The translations under genes were made by a program, and so were the position numbers. A stretch of DNA of 20,234 nucleotides. It comes from Euprymna scolopes (taxonomy: Eukaryota > Mollusca > Cephalopoda > Sepiida > Sepiolidae). Shown here one piece after another: positions 8,351 to 16,352 of the stretch. The notes beneath the pieces were generated by a model. It searched no databases and was not told the origin of the DNA. It saw only the letters and a program-made list of their open reading frames with translations. How positions within the stretch are numbered: position 1 is the stretch's first letter; each line of letters begins with the position of its first letter. The stretch lies in NCBI GenBank assembly GCA_024364805.1, contig CM044505.1, positions 38,415,529 to 38,435,762 of the forward strand, read 5' to 3'.

Positions 8351-8489
8351 CATAGTAGTCTACACTTTTGAATGTATTTAGTTGGATCGTTTTTCTGAAT
8401 ATCAGATGAATTCCTTAACATTCAAGCTGTACATTAACACTTTCGTCGTTCTTAACAGAAAAGCCTGTTGCAAAACTGAAAAAGATATT

Positions 8490-8866
8490 GTCTTCTCAAA
8501 AATCAAGGGGCTCACAACCTGGGCTTAACACTTGAAGTCTATATGAGATACATAGATATTCGAATGTTCCATTAAAGTTCTTTATCTTTCAAGCACTGAG
8601 TAAAGAAGTTGAGAACATAATTTTCCTTTCCCCAATTAACCATTTTTATATGTTGTATTATATCTTTCATTTTGGTTACTTGGTCTTACTGGATTTCAGG
8701 ACAAGAATTTATCTAGTCTGGTGGAGTATCCAGCTTCGTGCTATTACTTGGGCTAATATCACTTGGAGAAGGTGCACCATTTCTCGGAAAAGCTGCGGGG
8801 TAACCGTAGTGAGGAGATCTTATTTGGGCTGCGAATACTATGTGATTTTGAATATTTGGTCAGGGT
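8490..8866 (-). repeat. Dispersed repeat E, minus-strand copy inside LINE C
   Basis: The 8494-8769 part is the inverted counterpart of 5811-6087. The element extends further, to about 8866, where alignment with LINE A shows copy C stops being colinear. Copy C resumes at about 8465, and roughly 190 bp of the endonuclease region seen in copy A is absent. A plus-strand open frame at 8650-8907 lies across it, but its product resembles nothing I recognise, and I treat it as chance. No target-site duplication was found. Confidence 0.75.
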
Positions 8867-9769
8867 TTATTTCTAATGAAAAGTATCTTCATGCCAGATT
8901 GTTCTGACAAACCCCTGTACAGAGAGACCTTAGACACTCGAGGTGCATGTGCCAAAAATGTTTGACATTGTCGTTTTGCTGTATAACTTCTTATTTATGC
9001 TCATACCAATTCTGATTGTGGTCTAATTCATAGAGTTTGCAAATATTCCATCGTAGGACCTAAGCGGCTTGTCTCCATTTTTTTTGTATAGATGTTGAGT
9101 TAGCATAGGGTATTCTGACATAATATGCGGTAATGTGCCCTTTATTACACAATCAGCACATCGGTTAGTCTGCAGTTTTGTCGATGTAGTGTTTAATGAA
9201 TCTAGTATGAGTGGTTTTTTCCTGGGCTGCAATTGAAACACTCTCAGTAGATCTACTAAAATCACCTCTGACCAACCAATTCCAGCTGCCATTATCTCTA
9301 AATGTAGTATTTCTAAAGAATACAATGTGTAGTTTCCAAATAAGTTTTCTCTCCTCTCTCTCTCTCTCTTTCTTTTGTAACCTGTGACTCTTTTTTCGTT
9401 TCAGATCTTAGTATGTTTTCTATTTTCACTTCATGAAGAAGAGTTTCATTAGTTTTAGGAATATATTTATTTAGATTTTCCCCTTCTATATTTACCACGT
9501 TCCTTACACGACCTTCTTTCCCAGCTAGATACAATCGATCTACATCCCTTTTCTTAGTAAAGCTCACATGAATTGAAAGCATTAGACGTGTTTTTTGCGT
9601 TCAAACATTTTAATTTATTCCAGTTAAGTGTACTAGCTGTATATCGAATACTGTTCTGGCACCGATGAATTATATTGTGCTCTCACTGTGGAGCTGCGAT
9701 TTAAGAATAACCTTTAATCTTCTGTTGTACGCGGCTGTGACCTATTAGGATTGTTTTAATTGGTATTGC

Positions 9770-10143
9770 TGTTAATATCGCGCTGACACACCGGTTTTTG
9801 TCAGATCACCGAAATTAAGCCACGTTGAGCCTGGTTAGTACCAGATGGGTGACCATTTGGGAATTCTAGGCGGTGTATGTGCTCTCCGCTTATCTCGGCA
9901 TTTGTTCCCAGTCGTCCTGTAGATACACTTCACTTGCCATTGGTATTTAACAATGTCGACCCAGGAGAGGTGTGGTTGGAGATTGCGCACCTCCTGCCAC
10001 AAAACTTTCACGCGCAGGCACCCCTTCGTGTGTATCCATAGTCTGTCAAAGACTGAAGGAGCCTGTGTTAGTAGTAGTAGTAGTAGTAGGTGGTGGTGGT
10101 GGTGATGGAGGTGGAGGAGGAGGGAGAGGAGGAGGAGAAGTTG
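9770..10143 (+). mobile_element. 5S rRNA-derived SINE, copy 1
   Basis: The head (about 9770-9882) is recognisably 5S rRNA: GATCACCGAAATTAAG, a GCCTGGTTAGTAC block, GATGGGTGACC and TTGGGAATTCTAGG line up in 5S order and spacing. The blocks correspond to the 5S internal Pol III control region (A-, intermediate and C-box). A body follows (9881-10063) starting CTCTCCGCTTATCTCGGCAT and ending CTGTCAAAGACTGAAGGAGCC, then a simple-repeat tail (GTA)n/(GGT)n/(GGA)n at 10068-10140. A second copy at 15309-15594 shares head and body but has a different tail, so the body is a genuine repeat unit. This is the SINE3-type architecture. Several substitutions relative to 5S rule out a functional 5S gene. Confidence 0.85.
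10068..10143. repeat. (GTA)n-(GGTGGA)n tail of the 5S SINE
   Basis: A purine-rich microsatellite follows the conserved end AAGGAGCC of the SINE body. Frames encoding V/G-rich or H/L-rich peptides across it are artefacts. Confidence 0.85.
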
Positions 10144-10144
10144 T

Positions 10145-11990
10145 ATTTTACCAAAAAGCATTTTAGCTTATAAATCAGATTGTTTCTTTCTAATGTTTTT
10201 ACCTCTGATAATGTTTTGTTTCGCCCCAAACCAATGGAACTAATGATTAAATGAATTTAATAAGGATTTTTTCAGAAAAATAATCGTTCAAGTTAATGAG
10301 GTAGAATAAAATAAAAAGTGCATGTTTGAAAAGATAACTCATATTTTGACCCGACTGCAACAAACATCGAAATAATATCTTCCAAATAAACTCGAATTAC
10401 ACTTTCAAACAATTCCAACGAGACTCATTGAGTCACAAAGAAATGAAAACTGATTCATGATTGATCAGTCGGAATCGATACATCATCTAATCAATTATCG
10501 GGAGAATTTCAATTTTGTACCGCATAACGAATCATTTCTTTCAATTAACAAGAGAAATAGATGAGAATTAATGAATCCTAGTATAAGACTATTATTTAAT
10601 TACTTCTAAGGAATGTATGTATAACAATAACACTCCTTAGGATTCCAGTACCCCCGTGTCCTTTAAGTCAAATTTTACTTGCTTATTTCCCCTTCCAAAC
10701 CCTCTACGACTAGTTTCTGTGGTAGTAGTAATTGTCCGTTGATCAAGGTCAACCTTTGGATGCTAGAAGTGGGGATGGAGGACAAGCTGTTACCCACAAA
10801 GCACGTCCCTTCTTTTCACGTCATTGATGAATCTAAAAGAACAGCAAGGCTACATTATATAATTACTGCCTATCAAAGTCTGAAGGCCATTCCAGGATAA
10901 GAGTTAATGGGCACCTTAATGGAAATTTGCTAATTTAATTTATTTTAGAGGACGACATGTCAAGAACCTGTTTAGGTTGGACTTAAGAGCTACCATGTAA
11001 AAATCATTTAGCAAGCAGCTCCGTGGTATTGCGTTTCACAGACAAGCAGTTTTATGAAAAAAACAACCTCTGCTCATGGAATTATTGCTTTGATTAAGGC
11101 ACAGATAGAGAGTAAGGGAAATTGCTAATAGTTGTTGTAGCTAGTCGAGTGTTTGTCGCGAATGACTTACAGGAGAACACCATAGAATGAAGCTCAGTCG
11201 AGCACCTACCATGAAAATAACGTTAGATCAGAGAGAGGCTTACACTATCTCTTCTATGAGAAAGAGGCAGCAGAAAGGAGAAAAGGACATCACCTACCAG
11301 ATTTCGATATCGGTTTTGTATCCTGTTGAGACAGGAAATGAATTTCAGCGCCTCCCCCTAAATGTGGTAACATTACTCTGTCGTATTAGGCTTCTTATAC
11401 AGATAGAGGAGTGAGATATCTACTAGAACGATAGAATGATCCAACCATTTGATGCGTGTGTTCTATTTCAGATCAGGAATGGAGGTCAGTCTCATCAGAT
11501 TGTTAAAACATGGTGCTTCTCCAAGACAAAAGCCATTTATTTCTGAGGTTGATACAGTCTGGCACTAACGACGTCAGAAGACCTGATAGAATAAAGTTTA
11601 GTCAACGTCAAACAACCTTAGGGGATCCACTCCGTATTTTTCCTCAACGTTTACTCCTTAAATCTATGCCAGAAGTTTAAAATCAGGTTTTCCAGGTCTG
11701 ACGACCTACATATACTCAACACAACTTGTTATGCCTACTGTCCCCCGCGTTCTCTTGTTAGTATTAGCAAGTCTGTCGGGGTTATACCTAAGTCACTACG
11801 ATTTGATTGGTGTTGATATTGGTTTTCAAGTGAAACTGACGACCTTTCACTAACATTTTGTTTTGTTTGTAAGCGTGGTATGATCGATTGGGATATTTTT
11901 AATAGGGCTGTCGATGAAGTGTCAGATTAAATAATTTTCTCTGATACATATAACCGGGCAAAATAAGTTATTTTATGGGTTAGTTTCCGC
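10145..11990. other. Long stretch with no recognised feature
   Basis: No exon-like frame, RNA gene or element end is identifiable over 1.8 kb. The short open frames at 10679-10900 and 11187-11414 lack recognisable domains. The sequence at 10670-11420 is less AT-rich than its surroundings and could be an unidentified old repeat. A palindromic ACTGATTCATGATTGATCAGT lies at about 10449. Confidence 0.45.
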
Positions 11991-11997
11991 GCTCAAG

Positions 11998-12044
11998 TAT
12001 AACACTATGGGCCGGCCAATGACGTGACCGGCCCACGTGTTATA
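11998..12044. repeat. GC-rich two-part hairpin
   Basis: TATAACAC (11998-12005) pairs with GTGTTATA (12037-12044), and GGGCCGG (12009-12015) pairs with CCGGCCC (12028-12034). This leaves a 12-nt loop with a TGACGT core, and CACGTG at the outer stem. The two nested perfect stems stand out from the AT-rich surroundings. It may be an element terminus or a promoter-like palindrome; no partner was found. Confidence 0.75.
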
Positions 12045-12990
12045 TTAAACGTCCTGATACCATACTGTGACAATCGGCCAGTCAATAGGACCTGTCGGTT
12101 AGACGTCTTTTGTCAGGGTGAAGAATAAAAGCATACCTGGGATGTTGGGTGTGGCTGGCTACTTAACTCTTTAAAGATAACGTCTTTATTCTGATAGTAT
12201 TCTAGCTGAAATCTTCTTCAGGTTGGGGTTCCTTTGACTGGAATCGTCTTTAGACACCGTTTCAACATTTAAGGCAGAACAAAACAACACGCAACGCAAT
12301 TGTAACATACACATGAGAATTCTTAACTATTTTATTTCTATACATAAATATATTACAATATATTACAATATTTTACAAGGTTTTACAAAATGGATCAAAA
12401 GCAATCAATGCTTAAACTTTTTAAATTATTAAACTGAGCTAGCTACCTAGATAGTCCTAACTAGTGCTGATGTGGAGATCGGGGTGCCCCCTCTCGTTTA
12501 CAAAGAGGCAAAAAAAATAAAAAAATACGCGATCACCTCATGGCTGTCTGGAACAAAAGAAGACGACGGAAGTAAAAGTGCATTATGATTCCCTTTTTCT
12601 TGTATATCGCTCCGCGCGCGATCAAATCACCTCCCGGCTATGGCGGGGGTGATGGGAAACAACGGCGACCAGTAGTACTAGCAACAAATAGTGCCACACA
12701 AGGACTAAACATTTTGACTGTTTTCGTCATTGTCGTTGATTCGAATTTTTCAGTCTTTTTTCAACCTTTATCTTTCGGATCTGTTCTGCAATTAATCCAG
12801 TGGTTTCTATCCAGAAATTGCAGGCTTGTGGAACTCTATTCCTGCTGGCTCAAGACATTCCATAATGGAAGCCTAATTACAACTAAAATTTACTGCTAAT
12901 TACTGTTTTAGTAATAATTTCCAGTAATTAGCAATTATACATATTACTAGAAAACAGTTTATACTAATTGATTTATTTCCATCAAATCAA
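12045..12990. other. Unassigned sequence with CpG-rich patch
   Basis: A reading frame at 12585-12899 shows no known domain. The stretch 12480-12700 is richer in CpG (CGCGATC, CTCCGCGCGCG, CGGCGACC) than neighbouring DNA. A repeated ATATTACAATATATTACAATATTTTAC motif sits near 12350. I cannot assign any of it to a family. Confidence 0.4.
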
Positions 12991-12996
12991 ATGTAA

Positions 12997-13276
12997 AATA
13001 TGTAACAGGGCGCGGACGCGCTTATGGCGGCTGTATGCAAATGCTGTGCTGTGCGCGAGGTGATGGTGAGGAAAAAAAAGAAAAAGATATAAAACGAGGA
13101 ATATATGCACAGATTGAAAATCACGTTTTATTCGAGAAAATCTTTGAAATAAAGTTGTTTCAACGGAAAAAGGTGAGTCTAGTTATTCCGTGCTTTGGTC
13201 TTCTTTAGCGAGGGAGTCTACTATGTGTTGAGTCTACATGTAAACACGTGTGTAAACGTGTGTAACGTTACAAATA
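12997..13276 (+). mobile_element. Solo LTR (272 bp) with 4-bp target-site duplication
   Basis: The fossil spans 13001-13272. It starts TGTAAC and ends GTTACA, a perfect 6-bp terminal inverted repeat of TG...CA type. The tetramer AATA is duplicated at 12997-13000 and 13273-13276. Inside, a TATA-like GATATAAAACG (about 13086) precedes an AATAAA signal (about 13149), in the order and spacing expected of a plus-strand LTR (U3-R-U5). No internal region is present, so it looks like a solo LTR left by recombination. A 4-bp duplication suits Gypsy-type elements, but the family is not proven. It is unrelated in sequence to the solo LTR at 7043. Confidence 0.78.
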
Positions 13277-13291
13277 TACAAAATATAGGAA

Positions 13292-14005
13292 ACTAGCATG
13301 AATACCCGGCGTTTCCCGGGTCGACATTCAGTTCCGTTTGGACATACCTGCTATACTAAGGATATTGAGCAGTTTTTCGTTATTATATGTCAACTCCATC
13401 GTTACCTCCACAAAAATTTTAAAAAGTAAAAGAACAGATAAAAACACAAAAATGTAGTCCCCTTAAAAAAGAAGTACGTGACAACCTCGCCACCAGATAT
13501 TTCGACAGAAGGGATATGAAGAGAAGAAGCTTATCTTCGGATATTGAGTACTTTTTGTAGCCCGTGCACTGCCCCCCCCCCAAATGAATCAAAACAACTT
13601 TTCCTCGATCAAAATAGCAGATAGTGTCCGTTCTGTTGCAATAAATAAATAAATAAATAAATAAGCCGCAGTGTCCGGGATCGAACGTGAAACGCGACAA
13701 AGTTAGAGACCAATGCTTATACACATACGGACGCGAGTGCTTATGCAATGACGTTGCAAAATAAGCATTTTAGACCTACTTTTAGTTTGTACGTGATTTG
13801 TGATAGAACAAACGCGAAAAAAGGGCTACCCCTTCCAAAAAGTGTTAACCGCCACAGAATTAATCTTTTTTCTAATTTTCACATATTATGCATCCGGGGC
13901 ATTGTCCTTTAAGATGGTACCAGTTTCGACTCGGTCGGATGCGGATAGCAAAGGTTTTTAGCAGACATACAAACACACACAACACACAGACGACTCTCCT
14001 TTCGC
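13292..14005 (-). mobile_element. Possible Helitron/Helentron-like non-autonomous element (minus strand)
   Basis: On the minus strand the sequence ends with ACCCGG, a 6-nt loop and CCGGGT (a perfect 6-bp stem, 13304-13321), then seven bases and CTAGT. A terminal GC-rich hairpin just before a CTAG end is a Helitron hallmark. The far end near 13960-14005 is set only by an ACACAC/CAGAC-rich stretch and is a guess. Between them, 13660-13720 (minus) carries a weak tRNA-like B-box (CGTTCGATCCC) next to a (TTTA)n repeat at 13641-13665, possibly a nested SINE relic. No coding capacity. Confidence 0.45.
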
Positions 14006-14123
14006 CGAGTATTAACGAAAATGACTTTTGTTCAACATGAATTAAACACATTTTTCATAGTTAAAAAATATAAATCAGTTTGTTTATATTCACCAACTGA
14101 TTACAAAAAATATAATGACATAA

Positions 14124-14541
14124 TCTAATATATAAAAGGCTTTCTGTCTGTCTGTCTGTCTTTCTATTCAAACTCTATTTTCTCCTCAACTAAAAGTCAA
14201 AGAGCGGCGTCAGGAGCTCAAATGATTGGATTTTTACAGGTCTTTTTTTTACAGGTCTTTTTTTACAGGTTTTTAGCCGGTTAAAGTAATTTTTAAGGGG
14301 CCAAAAATGAGTCCAAATGTAAAAAATCGTTATACATTTTGTACATTCATCTTATTCTTAATTTTTAATCAGTCTATATGCGTCGTCAGCTTTGAATGCT
14401 ACAGTTTCGGTTTCGATTCTAGCTGATGACACCTTTTTTATTTTTGAAATCACATAATATATACGAAATCCGGACAAATTAAAATATCACATTTGCGTAT
14501 TTTACACCCGGGCAAAGTCGGACGCCCCCGTACGCTAGTAT
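14124..14541 (+). mobile_element. Helitron/Helentron-like non-autonomous element (plus strand)
   Basis: It begins near CTAATATATAAAAGGC, followed by (TCTG)4 at 14146-14162 and a body with AAAGAGCGGCGTCAGGAGCTC. It ends ACCCGGGCAAAG...CGTACGCTAGTA (about 14508-14541). The GTCT-type microsatellite near one end and the ACCCGGG-CTAGT terminus parallel the element at 13292-14005 and the DINE/Helentron architecture. The terminal hairpin is eroded in this copy. Family placement is tentative. Confidence 0.5.
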
Positions 14542-14717
14542 AATAAGAAAGCAAATTCATGGTTTTACAAAATCAATTCCATTAGGCTGTGCAACGCTAA
14601 AATATTTACTAATCATCTGTGGCCATTTTTTTTTAATGTATAATAGCATTGACAGTCAATTTCTAACCTTGGTTTTGTCGAATTGTTTTTTTGTTTTTCC
14701 AAAATGTCACTTTTAAG

Positions 14718-14905
14718 AATTTTGTGGAGAATCTTGGTGGTGTAAGTGATGAACATGACAAAAGATTCCATCAGGATATTTCAGTGATGGAGAAGCGTTT
14801 TAAAGGAAAATGAAAACCTGGCATTTTTGCAGAATACGGTTGGAATATAAAATGGGAGGATGGCAATCAAGAGAAGAGGGCAAAAAGGACAAATCTTGTT
14901 TAAAC
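14718..14905 (+). pseudogene. Decayed fragment of a widespread repeat-encoded protein
   Basis: In the frame starting at 14718 the translation reads NFVENLGGVSDEHDKRFHQD, then ISVMEKRFKGK, then IFAEYGWNIKWE. This resembles a protein block I recall from many arthropod and mollusc predicted proteins (NLG-VSDEHGERFHQDI, MEKRYQGKW, LADYCW-LKRD), probably mobile-element encoded. The fragment is short, interrupted and lacks the rest of the protein. I cannot name the superfamily from the sequence alone. Confidence 0.55.
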
Positions 14906-15231
14906 TGACAATTCTGTTTTTCATTCATAGCCAATAATAATAAAATAAATAAAATATGATTTATAATACATGAAAATGGTGTCTAATCTAGAAAAATAAA
15001 GGCCAGATATTTTTCTTACATGGAAACACATCTTATGCAGCATGCACTTTTTTTTACGCTGGAATTTTTTTTCAAATACAACCGCTGAGAGACAACGCAC
15101 GGATCTTTACTAACTGGCTTTTCTTTCTCCAACTTTATAACATGGCAAGAAAGAAGAAGAAGAAAAAAGAAAAAAATGAAAGATGCAAAAAATTTTGAGG
15201 ATGGAGTTTGTCTCCGAAATATATAAATTAC

Positions 15232-15236
<5 letters not shown>

Positions 15237-15298
<62 letters not shown>
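15237..15298. repeat. (TA)n microsatellite / tail of 5S SINE copy 2
   Basis: A pure TA tract of about 60 bp lies at the 3' end of the minus-oriented SINE body, where copy 1 carries (GTA)n. It is likely the seed or expansion of the SINE tail. Confidence 0.9.
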
Positions 15299-15302
<4 letters not shown>

Positions 15303-15308
15303 AAATAA

Positions 15309-15594
15309 GGCTTCCTTCAGTCTTTGACAGACTATGAATACCCACCGTAGGAGTGCCTGCGCGTGACATTTTTGTGGCAGGATCTCCTGAGTCGAAATTG
15401 TTAAATACCAATGGTAAGTGAAGCGTATGTTCAGGACGACTGGAAATAAATGCCGAGATAAGCGGAGATATACGTCATAATCGCCTTTAACTTACCGGTT
15501 CTCGTCAGTTCACCGAAGTTAAGCAACGTTGGGCCTGGTTAGTACCGGATGAGTGACCATTTGGGAATTCTAGAGCATGTATGTCCTCTCCGTT
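15309..15594 (-). mobile_element. 5S rRNA-derived SINE, copy 2 (body minus, 5S module plus)
   Basis: Positions 15309-15468 are the complement of the copy-1 body (GGCTTCCTTCAGTCTTTGACAG to GCCGAGATAAGCGGAGA). Positions about 15469-15582 are a plus-strand 5S head (CACCGAAGTTAAGCAACGTT, GGGCCTGGTTAGTACC, GATGAGTGACC, GGGAATTC), followed by CTCTCCGTTTAT, the first 12 bases of a plus-strand body. The 5S part is closer to true 5S than copy 1. Body and head thus point in opposite directions and meet head to head. This is either a nested or partial second insertion, or an inversion of the 5S module. Strand is given for the longer body. Confidence 0.82.
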
Positions 15595-15667
15595 TATATA
15601 TATATATATGTGTGTGTGTGAGTGTGTGTGTGTGAGTGTGTGTGTATGTGTGTGTGTGTGTGAGTGT

Positions 15668-15702
<35 letters not shown>
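15595..15702. repeat. (TA)n-(GT)n compound microsatellite
   Basis: A short TA tract runs into a long GT/TG tract with GAGTGT interruptions. It begins exactly where the plus-strand 5S SINE is cut off after CTCTCCGTTTAT. Confidence 0.95.
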
Positions 15703-15704
<2 letters not shown>

Positions 15705-15705
<1 letters not shown>

Positions 15706-15873
15706 ATCCATATTTGAAAGTTAAACTGCTTAAAGAAGGCCAAATTTGCGAAATTGGGCTCATAAATACACATATATATGTACATATATACATATATATA
15801 TATATATGTGTGTATTTATAAGCCAAATTCCGCGAATTCGGCCTTTTTAAGCAGTTTATCCTCCAAAATTGTA
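15705..15873. mobile_element. Fold-back (palindromic) element 3, about 170 bp
   Basis: The left arm (about 15705-15775) contains AAACTGCTTAAAG, AGGCC, GCGAAATT and CATAAATACACA. Their complements occur in reverse order in the right arm (about 15806-15873). The centre is an AT/ATATATAC tract. Arms match imperfectly, so the element is not recent. It has no coding capacity. The plan is like fold-back elements 1 and 2 but the arm sequence is unrelated. Confidence 0.82.
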
Positions 15874-15899
15874 TTTCGCCTTTTTCAAAGCGTACCATA

Positions 15900-16060
15900 G
15901 GATTAAGTAAAGAATATAGACACTCCTATATTTGTATAATATATTTCTCACTCCGGGCAATTTCTACGGGTCTTGCTAGAAAACTTTATAACGCATAAAG
16001 AATGTTACTAAAACTGATTTTTCAAAAAAGACATCTAAAAAAATTCTAAGGACATTTTCT
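15900..16060. other. AT-rich, nothing recognised
   Basis: No feature visible. A slightly GC-richer CTCCGGGCAATTTCTACGGG sits at about 15951. Confidence 0.4.
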
Positions 16061-16074
16061 TACATAATTAAAAA

Positions 16075-16262
16075 AATTCAATACTCCTCACTAAAAAACT
16101 CTAATACTCTTGACTTCAATACTCCTTACTTTAAAATACCTCTACATTTAAACTTAAATAATTTTTTAGTGTTGAGCTCTAATAATCATTTGAACCCCGC
16201 AAAACTTTTACTTTAAAACTCCAACAATCCTTATTTTAAAACCAATACCTTCTATTTAGAAC
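16075..16262. repeat. Degenerate tandem repeat of a CTCCTTACTTTAAAA-type unit
   Basis: The phrases ACTCCTCACTAAAAAACTC, TACTCTTGACTTCAATACTC, CTTACTTTAAAATACCTC, CTTTTACTTTAAAACTCC and CCTTATTTTAAAACC recur at roughly 20-base or multiple spacing. This suggests an old, heavily diverged satellite of about nine units. The period is estimated by eye. Confidence 0.5.
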
Positions 16263-16275
16263 CCACTAAATGAAA

Positions 16276-16352
16276 TGGTCACAGTGATCTAGCAGGTAAC
16301 GACACGGACTTACGACCTGTTTTTTTTTTTTTTAATTCGAATCCAGTTCGTT
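16276..16352 (+). mobile_element. tRNA-like SINE head or tRNA pseudogene carrying a T14 run
   Basis: GTGATCTAGCAGGTAACGAC has the layout of a tRNA D-arm/A-box. GGACTTACGACCTG resembles an anticodon arm. AATTCGAATCC (16334-16344) is a good B-box. A run of 14 T (16320-16333) sits between the anticodon-like arm and the B-box, where a variable loop should be; it would also terminate Pol III transcription. The piece is therefore dead in its present form. No clear tail or duplication was found. Confidence 0.55.

Larger units (their letters stand above)
8290..9755 (-). mobile_element. LINE copy C: 3' half of the same REL-type subfamily as copy A
   Basis: Minus-strand LINE remnant. In order: NRRLKVILKSQLHSES (about 9735-9690); IRYTASTLNWNK (about 9655-9615); DVDRLYLAGKEGR (about 9545-9505); ETLLHEVKIEN (about 9450-9415); TESVSIAAQEKTTHTR (about 9250-9200); a degraded knuckle region (C..C...HIMSEY, the last C replaced by Y in this frame); KLYELDHNQNWYEHK (about 9030-8985); and a start of the endonuclease domain (about 8890-8867). 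Repeat E then replaces most of the endonuclease. Copy C resumes at about 8465 with the C-terminus (DPTKYIQKCRLL, stop TGA) directly before the (TAA)n tail. Frame changes and stops show it is dead. The 5S SINE at 9770 lies beside its 5' edge. Confidence 0.83.

Noticed and set aside
9786-9882. Functional 5S rRNA gene
   Set aside because: Too many departures from conserved 5S positions, no terminator after the head, and a SINE body and tail attached.
9835-10161. 108-codon minus-strand frame rich in His and Leu
   Set aside because: It is a translation of the 5S SINE and its GTA/GGT tail in antisense.
12038-12307. Possible third solo LTR of 270 bp (TGTTAT...GTAACA)
   Set aside because: It has TG...CA ends and a similar length, but the flanking bases (CACG and TACA) do not match as a target-site duplication, and the left end lies within the 11998-12044 hairpin.
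12585-12899. 104-codon plus-strand frame as a gene
   Set aside because: No recognisable domain or exon signals; composition follows the local CpG-rich patch.
13655-13725. Separate tRNA gene on the minus strand (CGTTCGATCCC B-box)
   Set aside because: The T-stem does not pair and the acceptor stem is absent; at most a SINE relic beside the TTTA repeat.
15016-15411. Longest open frame in the window (131 codons, minus strand)
   Set aside because: It crosses a TA microsatellite (Tyr/Ile repeat) and the 5S SINE body, so it is explained by repeats and has no domain.
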